Assembly: GCF_007655135.1 (NCBI RefSeq)
Contig: NC_045127.1
Coordinates: 6,023,001 to 6,087,000, forward strand
DNA: 64,000 bases
From: Punica granatum
Lineage: Eukaryota > Streptophyta > Magnoliopsida > Myrtales > Lythraceae
Reading direction: 5' to 3'
Positions within the stretch are counted from its first letter, which is position 1. Every line of letters begins with the position of its first letter. The translations under genes were made by a program, and so were the position numbers. Positions 35,802 through 47,861 of this stretch are shown here, one piece after another. The notes beneath the pieces are model-generated. The model did not search any database and was not told where the DNA came from. It saw only the letters and a list, made by a program, of their open reading frames with translations.

Positions 35802-36055
35802 TGTTTGGTTTTAAAATTGAGTTGAGTTGATTTTGATTTTAATTGATTTGTAATAATTGTGATGTTGAATTATGAGAAAAAAATGTGAAAAAATAATGAA
35901 TAGTTGAGAGAATTTATTATAAAAAATTGAATTGAATGGTTAAAAAAATTAAAGAAAAATAGAAAAGTAATAATTGTATTGTTGACTTTTATTGTGTAAT
36001 GAGTATAATTAAAATTAGAGTTAAAATATTAAAATCAAATTATAAAATCAAACGA
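35802..36055. mobile_element. AT-rich MITE (family 1), copy 2
   Basis: It starts ATGTTTGGTTTTAAAATTGA and ends with ATAAAATCAAACGAG, an imperfect inverted repeat (GTTTGGTTTTAAAATT against GTTTGATTTTATAATT). The interior matches copy 1 (AATAATTGTGATGTTGAATT and ATAATGAATAGTTGAGAGAA) but carries the internal block only once. It has no coding capacity. Confidence 0.72.
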
Positions 36056-36507
36056 GTTAACTCTTCTGATCGTGGATTCATTCATAATACTCGAATATAA
36101 AGTCTTATTTAAAGAAAAGATGTATTATATTATCAAATCATCCCCCATGTTGATTCAACCAATTATTTTTTGGAGGGAAATCCCGACTTTTAAGGTAACA
36201 GACATTATTATTATCATTAGAAATGTTCGATAGTTCCCATCATTGTGTTGAGGAGAAAGGTGAAGGGATAGCATATTGGAGTTGGTGTATTAGGGATGTT
36301 AAAGGGACAAAGTGGGACTTTGAGTACCTTTGTTTCCCTCCAAATTCATTAAGTACGCGTCCTTATTTCCCCTGCGGATCTCCAGCATACCAACCCCTAC
36401 CCTACGCCCCAGTCATGGATCTTAAGTCGAGTGTCGGCAGGGAAGAGGCAACATTCATTACTAAAGACATCGCCCTTACCAAGGGGCAAAGTCGCTAGAA
36501 ATTCGCC

Positions 36508-36599
36508 GATTCTGTACCCTCGATACATTCGAGAAATTTATCGAAAAACAGTCGATTCTGTACCCTCGATACATTCGAGGGATTTATTGAAAAACAACT
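36508..36599. repeat. 46-bp tandem repeat, two copies
   Basis: GATTCTGTACCCTCGATACA starts at 36508 and again at 36554; the copies differ at few positions. It sits in non-coding DNA near a possible CACTA-type fragment. Confidence 0.85.
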
Positions 36600-36779
36600 T
36601 ATTTGACATGTCGTCAAACCCCACTCCCATGCAACTGCCCTGAGACCTCCAGGCTCCCGCCCCCCCTAATTCCCTAGCAATTGGATCTTCATGGTGACTC
36701 GAATACAAGACTCCATCTTGGAACCGGGTACTCCTACCAACGTGCCACTTGTTGCCTTTCTGATATTCATATACAAGCA

Positions 36780-37258
36780 AATATACTTATTATTTAATTC
36801 AAACTATTAAATAAAATAATTGATTTTTCGCTTAAATTTATTCCAATTATCCAAAAAATAGAATAATTAATTTAATTAGAAAACTAAATTTAAGCAAATT
36901 TATAATTAATTTATTTGTAATTTTACTATATAATTAATTAATCATATATCCAAAAACAACAAATAATTGTAAATAAATTAATTCATCAAAAAATACAAAT
37001 AAATTAAGAAAAAAACTACAAATAATTTTCTCTCGATAAAGTGCTGTTTATTTTTTTGTTGAACACTTATCGAGGACCTACCAAGAAAATTTTCCTCAGT
37101 AACTTAGCCGTGACTTTTCCGTAGGTAAGCCGCCACTAATTTGCCGGAAAATCTTTGCGGCGCCTTATCGGTAACTTACTGTCAAGTTTTCCAAGGAAAA
37201 TTATGGAGGGAAATTCCCTCGATAATTTTTGTAGGTGATCCGCATGTTTTTAGTAGTG
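36780..37258. mobile_element. Possible terminal fragment of a CACTA-type transposon
   Basis: The stretch ends TTTTTAGTAGTG at 37258, the reverse complement of a CACTACTAAAAA terminus. Its interior has short inverted motifs such as GGGAAATTCCC and repeated blocks like TTATCGAGG, as in subterminal regions of this superfamily. No matching opposite end and no transposase were found, and the inner boundary is a guess. Confidence 0.4.
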
Positions 37259-39167
37259 ATTATATTATTCCTCTTGAAATCAAGAAAAATTCGTCAAAAA
37301 TTTTAGTACATTTCTCATTCGTATTCGAAAGGTACGTACTTATTATATTTATTTCGTCTCGCATTCACTTCTGTCTTCTGCTTCCATCTCATTTACTTCT
37401 TATTAAAGTACTAACAACAATCGATTAAAATAGTTTGACACTTATTTCACTTAAATAAGGTTTCGTATTTGAGTCTTAATAATGGAGAAAATTCATTAGT
37501 GAGAGAGTTTTTACTCTTTAGTGAGCCAACTCGCTCTAACTATATTAGTTGGGACCTGTTGAATTTCCGTATATCATGGTATGCGGAAAAAAAAAAAGTT
37601 CTTATCCATGTTGCACATGATAGCATGCACATACTCACATGGCATACGCACACTTGCATTTTAAGCATAATAGCGGTGCAGTTTTCTCTCGACCATTTTT
37701 GTATGTTACTCCTATGGCTTCTCATGGGATCATTTAGGACCGAAATTTCCATTAATTAAGAAATCGTGTACGCGATAGAACCGAAGCCGGGATTAAAAAA
37801 CTTTAATAACTACCTAAGTGAAAAACAAAAGGGAAAGGGAAAAAGGAGTAAAAAGGTGATTCTCTTTATGAGAGGGACTGCTTAACTATATATGTAGCTC
37901 TCTTAATCTCCCGAGGTGGAAGGAAATTTCTAGGGGCAACAACCGAATGGTCGGGTGCATGAATCTTGACGTATAACAGCTTTGCCTTTTTAAGGGAGAA
38001 AAGAGAGAATGGAAGCAAACATATGTATATTTATTGTCCTCGGCCCGAATATTCAAATTCATTTTTGGTGAAATTACGAGGTGCCGTCCTTATATTAGTA
38101 GGGAGTAATATTTGTTTTAATTCTGATTACAGCATGCTTTCAGTGACATCGAAACACTGCAAAGTCCATTTCATGAAAAAAAGCAGTTTTGTCAACTGTA
38201 TCATAACTCGTGGTTATGCCAAATTTCAATTTGAGTAGTTAGGAATTTAATCTATGTGATTATCAGCATTTGCTATCTCAAAGATTCATAGTTAGATCTT
38301 GTCTAAAGGGTAGGCATCTCCATCGACTCCAGATAGAAAAAAAGCATGATGTGATTTAATTGAGTATTGTTCATTTTATTAAAGATTTTGAAAGCGCCTT
38401 CGTAGTTTGATGTGACGCAGCCGACAGCCACAAGCAAACAATTCACAACTACTTCTCCAGATCATATTAAACTCATCGTCCAGGGAAAACTAAAATAATA
38501 TTTCTCCAATTCTTCTTATTATCATCTTCTTTTTTTATTTATACTGATAAATGTGCTTTATAAGATGTAAAATTAAATACGGCTAATTATACCAAATTAT
38601 TGTACATGATAATTTGAAAGACATGGGGCTAATTGTGTTGGTTCTAAACACTTTATTAGCTCTACCAATTGCAATACTTTTTAGAAGAATGATTTACCCA
38701 TCAAGTGACCTGAAATAATCTACAAAATTGCTAATTCTTAATGTGAAGATTACTCGCAGTCGACCTAATCTGCTTGCATGTCTTCCATCTCCGGCCCCTA
38801 GTTCCGAGTCCCGCGCAACCCCAAGGGGTCGATGGTTCCTAGGCGCATAGCAATAGGCTCTTCAAATGTCGTTGTTGATGGGCATGGGCAATGACGCCGA
38901 TATGGTCTCGCTTATGTGACCGTCAAACAATGGCCATCGATCCTAAGCACGCAGGCATCATCGATAGTCACAACCACGGGCCTGGTTGAAGGTCGGCCCA
39001 GCCGGGGAGGGGGCTCCGATAGCTTTAACCTTTTCCCATATCTCAGGTCCATTTAGGCACATTAATCCTGTCTTGTCTCCATCAGTTGATTCAGTTCAGC
39101 GTGTCAATCTACGCCCCCTCCATCAATGTTTTTCGTCTGGCGGGTTTGGGCTTTGAATGGGCTCTCA
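37259..39167. other. Gene-free region upstream of the first EF2 gene
   Basis: No gene is visible. The DNA at 38780-39010 is unusually GC-rich for the intergenic space but has no open frame of note. Short frames at 37469-38238 match nothing. Confidence 0.5.
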
Positions 39168-39317
39168 TGGGCCTTCTGGCCCACACTGGTAAACAGAATA
39201 AAAATGGGCCTAGCCCAATGCGAACCCTGTAATGGGCCGACAGTTGGCCCATTGAGCCTTCAGGCTCGGTCAAAATATACTTGTGGAGCGACGGACTGGC
39301 TGATGAAATTAGGGTTT
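39168..39317 (+). promoter_or_regulatory. Site II cluster and telo-box upstream of EF2 copy 1
   Basis: TGGGCC occurs at 39168-39173, 39205-39210 and 39233-39238, and GGCCCA at 39246-39251. A telo-box in reverse orientation, TAGGGTTT, lies at 39310-39317. This combination is the usual signature of plant translation-gene promoters. The same arrangement is found before EF2 copy 2. Confidence 0.7.
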
Positions 39318-39448
39318 CTCAAACTCCACATGTCATAAGGGTTGGCCGCATCCCTCTCTCCCTCTCTCTCTCTCTGATCTATATCTGAGAGGCTGAGACT
39401 AACGCATTCACTCTTCTCCTCTCTCGCCGTCTCCCTCTATCACCTCCG

Positions 39449-40145
39449 GTAACGATCCTGCTCTTCCCTCTCGCTCCCCCTCTGGCCCCTTTGCCTCTCC
39501 GATAATTGGCTGCTACTCTATGATTCTTTGTGTATTAAATTGTGTTTGTTATCAGAATCTGCAGCTGTTGATTTGCTCAAGTTTTTTTTTTGTTAATTTG
39601 ATGAGACACCGATTGGTTCTCCTGATGATGCCGATGATGATACCTTCTTCTTGGGCTTGTCTGATTCTCTCTCTGGGTTGCTATTAGCTGTGTATGAAAT
39701 AATGACCAGTTCGGATGCTTGTAGATCTATTGCCATCTGTGATCGTTTCTTGCCCTTTTATAGCACCTGGGTTTAGCTAAAATTCTTAACTTTCCCGAGT
39801 CTGTTGGATTTGATATTGTGGGCTGTTTCTGCCTTCTATATTCTGTATTGGTCGTATGCTGTTCGGTCCTATGTCTGTCTGAGGTTTGATCATATTAGGC
39901 TTGATGTTATTTTATGACTTTATAATGTATTTATGTATACATAGTTCAGGATATAATTAATTATTAAATCATGGCTGTTTTATAGGTTTGTATGAATTGT
40001 GCTCTTAGTGATTGAATCTCTGTTTTAAGCATAATTCACGAAATTGCACTAGATATCTTCTTTTTAATCATCACCAATGCCATGTCTGAAACTCCCTCAC
40101 GTGGACTGACTGATTCAATGTGTTCTCCCTTTGCTGTATGTGTAG
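39449..40145 (+). other. Predicted 5' UTR intron of EF2 copy 1
   Basis: The donor CACCTCCG|GTAACG and the acceptor TGTGTAG|GTTAC bracket 697 bases ending 45 bases before the start codon. The homologous copy 2 has the same donor context (CGCTCCG|GTAACG). Leader introns are common in plant EF genes. Predicted only. Confidence 0.65.
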
Positions 40146-40190
40146 GTTACTTTTGATCTTCTAAGGAGCGAATTCTAAAAGTTAGTCGAG

Positions 40191-43041
40191 ATGGTAAGTT
40201 GTCATGCCACAGTTACAAGATCCGGTTTTTCGACATATTCTTTTTATCTTCTTTATTATTCACAACTGACGTTCTTGCTCTCTCGATGCAGGTGAAGTTT
40301 ACAGCTGATGAGCTTCGGGCCATTATGGACCGCAAGCATAACATTCGTAATATGTCTGTTATTGCACATGTTGATCATGGTATGATTCTCTCTTCCTATG
40401 ACCAAGTTGTTGACTGATAGTCCTGGCATCTCTCTCTCAAATATGACTGAAGAATGGGTATATGGATGACCCTCTGCTTTTGCAGGGATTAAAAGTTTAA
40501 AACTAGAATGGATTACAATCTCTCTCAATAATCCTAGTCAGAAAAATTGATTTTAGATGATGAGTTGTTTGGTACTTAGAAGTTACATGGCCTTTTGCAG
40601 GTAAATCAACTCTTACGGATTCCCTTGTGGCTGCTGCGGGTATCATTGCCCAGGAAGTTGCTGGAGATGTCCGTATGACTGATACCCGTGCAGATGAGGC
40701 TGAGCGTGGTATCACAATCAAGTCCACTGGAATCTCTCTCTACTATGAAATGACTGATGAGGCACTGAAGGCCTACAAGGGAGAGAGGAATGGTAATGAG
40801 TATCTGATCAACCTGATTGATTCTCCTGGGCACGTTGATTTCTCGTCTGAGGTCACGGCTGCCCTTCGTATTACGGATGGTGCTCTGGTGGTCGTGGATT
40901 GCATTGAGGGTGTCTGTGTCCAAACTGAGACTGTGCTCCGTCAGGCTTTGGGTGAGAGGATCAGGCCCGTCTTGACAGTGAACAAGATGGACAGGTGCTT
41001 CCTCGAGCTTCAGGTCGATGGAGAAGAGGCCTATCAGACTTTCCAGAGGGTTATTGAGAACGCTAATGTGATTATGGCAACATATGAGGACCCTCTTCTG
41101 GGTGATGTTCAGGTGTATCCCGAAAAAGGAACAGTTGCATTCTCTGCTGGTCTGCACGGGTGGGCCTTTACCCTCACCAACTTCGCGAAGATGTATGCCT
41201 CCAAGTTCGGCGTGGACGAGTCGAAGATGATGGAGCGTCTCTGGGGTGAAAACTTCTTCGACCCTGCAACCAAGAAGTGGACCAGCAAGAACACAGGGTC
41301 TGCTACTTGTAAGCGTGGGTTCGTGCAGTTCTGCTACGAGCCCATCAAGCAGATCATCAGCACTTGCATGAACGACCAGAAGGACAAGCTGTGGCCCATG
41401 TTGCAGAAGCTGGGAGTCACCATGAAGGCTGACGAGAAGGAATTGATGGGGAAGGCGTTGATGAAGCGTGTGTTGCAGACATGGCTTCCTGCAAGCAGCG
41501 CTTTGTTGGAAATGATGGTCTATCACCTCCCGTCTCCTGCCACTGCGCAGAAGTATCGTGTGGAGAACCTGTACGAAGGTCCTCTTGATGATGCCTATGC
41601 CACAGCAATCAGGAACTGTGATCCCGAGGGGCCTCTTATGCTTTATGTTTCTAAGATGATTCCGGCTTCTGATAAGGGAAGGTTCTTTGCTTTCGGCCGT
41701 GTGTTCTCTGGTAAGGTCGCAACTGGCATGAAGGTTAGGATCATGGGCCCGAACTTTGTCCCTGGTGAGAAGAAGGATCTTTACGTCAAGAGTGTCCAGA
41801 GGACTGTGATTTGGATGGGAAAGAAGCAGGAGACAGTGGAGGATGTCCCATGTGGGAACACTGTGGCTATGGTCGGTCTAGACCAGTTCATCACCAAGAA
41901 TGCAACCCTGACAAATGAGAAGGAAGTGGACGCCCACCCTATCCGTGCTATGAAGTTCTCTGTGTCACCAGTCGTTCGTGTTGCTGTTCAGTGCAAGGTC
42001 GCTTCTGACCTTCCCAAGCTTGTAGAAGGGCTTAAGCGTCTCGCCAAGTCGGATCCTATGGTGGTGTGTACCATTGAGGAGTCGGGCGAGCACATTATTG
42101 CTGGTGCTGGAGAGCTCCATCTCGAGATCTGCTTGAAGGATCTCCAAGAAGACTTCATGGGAGGTGCTGAGATTGTGAAATCTGATCCTGTCGTGTCCTT
42201 TAGGGAAACTGTGCTTGAGAAATCCTGCCGCACTGTGATGAGCAAGTCCCCGAACAAGCACAACCGTCTCTACATGGAGGCCAGGCCTCTTGAGGAGGGG
42301 CTCGCTGAGGCCATCGATGATGGAAAGATCGGCCCGAGAGACGACCCCAAGGTTCGGTCTAAGATCCTGTCGGAGGAGTTTGGTTGGGACAAGGACCTTG
42401 CCAAGAAGATCTGGTGCTTTGGACCAGAAACGACTGGGCCCAACATGGTCGTGGACATGTGTAAGGGAGTCCAGTACCTCAATGAAATCAAGGACTCTGT
42501 CGTTGCGGGTTTCCAGTGGGCCTCTAAGGAAGGAGCTCTGGCTGAAGAGAACATGCGAGGAATCTGCTTTGAGGTCTGCGATGTGGTCCTCCATGCCGAT
42601 GCCATCCACAGAGGAGGCGGGCAGGTTATCCCTACTGCAAGGAGGGTCATTTACGCATCCCAATTGACTGCAAAGCCAAGGCTCCTCGAGCCCGTCTACT
42701 TGGTCGAGATCCAAGCTCCCGAGCAGGCACTAGGAGGTATCTACTCAGTCCTGAACCAGAAGAGAGGGCACGTGTTTGAGGAGATTCAGAGGCCAGGCAC
42801 CCCTCTGTACAACATCAAGGCGTACCTCCCTGTGATAGAGTCGTTCGGGTTCTCGAGTACACTGAGGGCCGCGACATCCGGTCAGGCCTTCCCTCAGTGT
42901 GTGTTTGATCACTGGGACATGATGCCATCGGATCCTCTGGAGCCAGGCTCTCAGGCTGCCCAGCACGTGGTTGACATCAGGAAGAGGAAGGGCTTGAAGG
43001 AGCAGATGACCCCTCTGTCCGAGTTCGAGGACAAGCTATAA
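40191..43041 (+). CDS. EF2: Translation elongation factor 2, copy 1
   Basis: Cytosolic GTPase that moves tRNA and mRNA through the ribosome; orthologue of Arabidopsis LOS1 (At1g56070). Coding exons are 40191-40193 (ATG alone), 40292-40379 and 40601-43041, together 2532 bases, 843 residues, the normal plant length. The P-loop AHVDHGKST is at residues 26-34, followed by MTDTR and [11 protein letters not shown] (switch I), DSPGH (G3) and NKMD (G4). The diphthamide histidine is H700 in [12 protein letters not shown]. The protein ends EFEDKL. The ATG-only first coding exon is shared with copy 2. Large antisense frames (for example 40606-41526) reflect codon bias. Nothing suggests a pseudogene. It differs from copy 2 by one residue, V821 here against I821. 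Confidence 0.98.
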
Positions 43042-43875
43042 ATGCATCTCTGCTTCTGCTGCTGCAGCTCTTTGCAGTTCAAATCGAACAGATCCGGCTA
43101 TAGGAACGATCCCCTGTTGGACTATTTCTTTATCTCGAGTGTCTTATGCGATAGTACTAGCAGCTGTAGTAACTTGATACAGTTGGGGTCAGTAGTCCCT
43201 GGTTTTGTCGAGGGGAGTTATTTTGCCTTAATTGTCATGAGCGATTTTTTTCGTTTCTTTACATACTGGTGGGAATACCCTGCTATTTGTGATTTGTATG
43301 GACCGATGGATTTTTCATCTATTTGATTAAGGTTCTGCATACTCTTTCAACTTGCTGCTGCCTTGTTTCTTATATGACACGATCGTTTGATGTGATCGAT
43401 CATCTGTTTAGAACTTGCAACCTGCATTGTAATGTTTAAATCTCCGTCGAAGGTTCCCACCGTAAAAAACAAAATCAACTAAAAAAAAATCCTCGTCGAA
43501 GGTTTGAAGGTAATATCAACAGTTTCATGAACAAAACTGGTTCTAGCATCTGTACTTGTTAATCATAGGTAAGAAGAAAACTCACTCTCCTCCCGAAACT
43601 AAATCCGAATTTTTTTTTGAAAATATTACCCGCTAAAAGCGAAATTTTTAAACAAACATTTTGGAAGTCATTTTACTTATTTTAGAAATGTTTATAGTGT
43701 GATTAGCTTTATATATATATATATATATATATAATAAAAGAAATATAAAAAATTTAGAACTTCTTTCCAAATAAAAATATAATTCAATAGTATTGATAAA
43801 GAAATAAAAGGAAAATAATGAGGAAGCGTCTGAATGAAATAAAAGGCGGAGAGAGAGGGGGGGAGTGGAGGAGAA
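43042..43875. other. EF2 copy 1 3' UTR and intergenic DNA
   Basis: The first several hundred bases should be the 3' UTR. AT-rich DNA follows with a TA microsatellite at 43711-43734. No gene is seen. Confidence 0.55.
43711..43734. repeat. (TA)n microsatellite
   Basis: A TA run of about 12 units shortly upstream of the LINE remnant. Confidence 0.85.
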
Positions 43876-46800
43876 TTGTTGAAGTGGTGGTCAATTGGTC
43901 ATTTCATAGTTAAGCTAATACATAAATTTTCTTATAGATCAGCAAGGAGAAAGGACCTTATATGGCGTCAAAAGTCAAGGGAATTATGGCTAAATGAAGG
44001 TGATAGAAATTCCAAATTCTTCCATCTCTCAACTGTAATCCTGCGGAACTCAAATCACATAACTGCCATTAAATCCAACAACGGTGATTGGTGCCAAGAT
44101 TATGAAGGAATAGGGAATTACTTCCTCAGAAATTTTCAAGAGCTATTCGCCACCTCTCACCCTGATATACCTGATGACCTGGAAGGGCTAGTCAGCCAAG
44201 TTATCACCGACTCTGAAAACGAAAATCTAATCAGAATCCCAGATGACGAGAAAATTCTCATTGCCCTAAATTGAATTCCAAATCTAAAAGCGCTAGGTCC
44301 CGACGGAATCCCATCTCTCTTTTACAAGCACTTCGGAGAGACGGTAAAGCCACTTCTGCTATCCGCTGTTAAAAGCTTCTTCGATTCTAACTTCATCCTC
44401 AAAGAATGGAACGATGCTTTCATATGCCTCATTCCAAAATGCCAAGGAGCTGCTACATTTAAGGACTTCAGGCCCATCAGTTTATGCAATGTAAGCTATA
44501 AGGTGGTTTTAAAAATCATTGCAAACAGACTCAAGCCCCTCCTTAACAAGATCATCTCCCCGAACCAAACTGCCTTCATTGAAGGAAGATGGATAAATGA
44601 GAATGGTCTCTTAAGCCAGGAAATTCTCCACACGATGAGGAAAACTAAGGCTTGCAGAGGCTGGATTGGGATGAAAATCGACTTTATGAAATCCTTTGAC
44701 AAACTTGAATGGAACTTCATAGTCAAAATCCTCCAACATCTTGGATTCCACCCCACCTTCACAGCTTGGATATATCAGTGCATCTCAACATCAACTTTCT
44801 CCATCTTATTCAACGGATCTCCCCACGGGCACTTCTCTCCATCTAGAGGCTTAAGACAGGGCGATCCTATCTCGCCTTATCTTTTTGTGATATCAATGGA
44901 GATCTTGTCTCGACTTCTATACAGGGGTGAACTGAATGGGGAAATCAAAGGAATCCAATTAAGCAGAGGAGGACCTCAAGTCTCCCATTTAATGTTCGCA
45001 GATGACCTCTTAATCCTGACAAAAGCAACGGAAGCAAACATTCGAGCCACAAAAAGCATCCTTAACAATTCTGCTCTTGGTCAGGTCAAGAAATCAACTG
45101 CGCCAAATCAGGTCTCTTCTTTTCCAAGAACTCCGATGCAGACACAAGGAGAATAGCGAGATCAATCCTAGGTATGAGGAAATTAAAAGAAGATGCTAGA
45201 TACCTAGGTAACCCTCTATTCATCAAAAGGAAGAAGAAAGAGTCGTTCCAATTCCTCATCGATAAAATCAAAGGCAAGCTAGCTTCTTGGAAGACTAAGG
45301 CACTATCCTGGGCACATGGGAAAATCCAGGATTTTCGTTCAGGGGGGGCAAAAATATTGCTTGATATAAATAGTACATAAATTTTTTTTCAGAGGGGGCA
45401 AAGTGCAAATTTTACATAGAAAAAATCATAAATTAACATAATTTAGGGGCAAAATTATAAAAAAGTCAAAGTTCAGGGGGGGCAATTGCCCCCCCTGGTA
45501 TTACATTGGCTCCGCCCCTGCATGGGCGGGCAGAGTAACTCTGATCAAATCCGTCATCAATAGTACCCCGATCTACACCATGTCACTGTTCCAGTTACCA
45601 AAATCCACCTGTAGCAATATTGACAAGGTAACCAAGCGATTCTGGTGGGGTACTAGTAAAGAGGTGGGCAACTATTATGCACCGAAGAGCTGGGACTCCA
45701 TTTGTCAATCGAAAGCAATAGGTGGCCTTGGATTCCGAAGGGCAATAGATGCTAACAAGGCAATGCTCTCCAAAACAGCTTGGGCTCTGACTAAATCGAA
45801 CAACAGCCTTGCGGGTAGGGACATGAAGGCTAAGTATGGCAACTTCCTAAATACTTCCAACCGCTCATCCCTTTCGCCATTTTGGAAGGGCCTCCAATGG
45901 TGCAAGGATACCATCAAGCGTTGTACCTGTTTCTCGGTTGGAAATGGCTTGTCCATCTCAGCTTGGCATGATCCATGGATTCCGAGTATGAACAACCACA
46001 AGCCTCTTCCCATACACAATGCAATCCAAGACCCAGATCTCAAGGTAAGTGACCTAATGCTGCACCAACCAAGGAGATGGAACATCCTTCTTCTCACAAG
46101 CCTCTTCGAGCATGATACAGTGCAGAATATCCTCAGAATCCATCTATCCCAGGATGACCTCGAAGATTCAGCTCAATGGACGCCAAACTCATCAGGGAAG
46201 CATTCTGTCAAATCCTTCTATCTTATGGATCAACATCATAGATTCCAAAATGACAGTGATATTAATTGGAAGGACATATGGAATCTTAAAATTCATGATC
46301 GCCTAAAACTCCACCTGTGGAGAATTGCCAGTGAAAGCCTCCCCTGGTTTAGCGAAGAGAGCACCACTTGCCCTCTTTGTCAAACCAGCTCCGATAAACT
46401 AGATCACCTATACGGAGAGTGTATATTTTATCATGTTACTTGGAGGGAATCACCTTGGAACTTACATCACAGTCTCTTTCCAATTACAAATGCAAAGGAT
46501 CTGATCAATTTTTTTGCTTGCCATCCTTCTTCTTTCCAATTGAGCACTCATGACAAATCCAAGTTTTCTTTATATGCAGCAATAACTCTCTATCATTTAT
46601 GGAACTCATGCAATATTGTTTTGCATACAGGTAAACCTACAGATCTCCACGAAACTATCAAATCAATCAAAAGGTCTTTCATGGAGCACTGTAAGAGTAG
46701 AGGTAGCATGGAACAGAATGAGGGAAGCTCGCAGTCTCATCCGTTTAAGCTCGCTACATCCCAGATCCCCACAAGTCCAGATTGGAGTATCATAAGCACG

Positions 46801-47241
46801 GATGCAGCATGGAACATAAGCTGAACATGCCTCTCGGGAATCATTCAACTCCCGAATAGCCTTCCAAATCTATCTTGGTTCCAGGCCTCCAATGACGGCA
46901 AACCTCTCCAAGCAGAAGCCCAAGCTGTTCTCCTCGCCATTTCAATTGCTGCAGAAAGAGGATTGTCGAAGATTTGGCTTCGATGCGACGCCTTGATGCT
47001 TGTTGAAGAGATTTTGCACCCCCATAATTTGCCTTGGGAAATTAGGACGATTGTTGCTGATATTACTTCCTGTCTTAATCTTTTCTCCGATTGGCTCTGC
47101 TCATGGATCCCTAGGTCCGATAATACCCTTGCTCATGACCTGAGCCATTTTGGCTCCAAGTCAAATTTTCAGTCTCTCTGTATTTTTAAAGGGTATCCAA
47201 ACCTAGATCCTCCGGACAATGTAACCGTTTCCCTTCGTTAA
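43876..47241 (+). pseudogene. Dead LINE (L1-type) retrotransposon: reverse transcriptase, zinc-binding and RNase H domains
   Basis: Broken frames at 43876-44274, 44503-45156, 45174-45380, 45580-46824 and 46963-47241 together read as the second protein of a plant non-LTR retrotransposon. Visible are IPNLKALGPDGIP, DFRPISLCNVSYKVVLKI, GLRQGDPISPYLF and the catalytic FADD at 44995-45006. A C-terminal Cys/His zinc-binding segment (CPLCQTSSDKLDHLYGEC) and an RNase H-like domain (STDAAWN, then SDNTLAHDLSHF) follow. Stops at 44272-44274 and 46822-46824, a frameshift near 45070 and a roughly 210-base insertion at 45310-45525 disable it. No endonuclease domain is seen, so it is 5'-truncated. Target duplications were not identified. 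It lies between the two EF2 genes in the same orientation. Confidence 0.92.
45310..45525. mobile_element. Small non-coding insertion inside the LINE
   Basis: LINE coding is lost after KTKALSWA near 45310 and resumes at WAGRVTLIKS near 45524. The sequence between is unlike the LINE: G-runs (TTCAGGGGGGGCAA near 45339 and again near 45476), an AT-rich middle, and GGGGGGCAATTGCCCCCC just before GGCTCCGCCCCTG. It may be a short non-autonomous transposon; its ends and any target duplication are unclear (CATGGG occurs at both sides). Confidence 0.6.
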
Positions 47242-47297
47242 TGAATTATTTTTAATCACTATTATATCTATACTACTATATATAATTGTAATCATTG

Positions 47298-47570
47298 GTG
47301 TGTCTGATTTTAAAGTTGAACTTTGATTTTAATTGGATTGTAATGATTATGTTGAATTATGAGAAAAAAATGTAAAAAAGTAATAAATAGTTGAGATAAA
47401 GTAATGATTGTGTTATTGTGAAAAAAGTAATTGATAGTTGAGAGAATTTAGTATTAAAAATTGAAAAAAAAGAGAAAAGTAACAAGTTGTTGATTTTTAT
47501 TGTGTAGTGAATAGAGTTAAAGTTATAATTAAAATTTTATAAACTTGATTGCAAAACCAATCGGAGTGTT
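47298..47570. mobile_element. AT-rich MITE (family 1), copy 3
   Basis: It starts near GTGTGTCTGATTTTAAAGTT and ends near TTGCAAAACCAATCGGAGTG. The interior shows the family core twice, with GTTGAGATAAAGTAATGATTG in the middle. That junction is the unoccupied form of the site where copy 1 carries its nested insertion. Confidence 0.72.
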
Positions 47571-47580
47571 ATGTGGTGTA

Positions 47581-47861
47581 TTTAGTTTTAGAGTTAAGTA
47601 GATTTGAGTTTTTTATTTTAATTGAGTTGTAATGATTGTGTTGTTTAATTATTAAAAAAAGGTGAAAAAGTAATAAATAGTTGAGAAAAAATAATGATTG
47701 TGTTGTTGAATTGTGAAAAAAGTAATGAATAATTTAGAGAATTTAATATTAAAAATTGAATTGAATGGTTAAAAAAATTAAAAAAATGAAAAAGTAATAA
47801 TTGTGTTGTTGACTTTTGTTGTGTAGTAAATAAAGTTGAAGTTAAAATTAAAAATTTTAAA
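47581..47861. mobile_element. AT-rich MITE (family 1), copy 4, directly after copy 3
   Basis: It starts near TTTAGTTTTAGAGTTAAG and ends near AAAATTAAAAATTTTAAAATG. The core blocks recur in the same order and strand as in copy 3, including GTTGAGAAAAAATAATGATTG. The right terminus seems shortened. Confidence 0.7.

Noticed and set aside
40606..41526. 306-codon antisense frame over EF2 copy 1, with a 304-codon equivalent at 50503-51417
   Set aside because: It mirrors the codon bias of the highly expressed EF2 gene, has no family resemblance, and recurs only because the exons are nearly identical.
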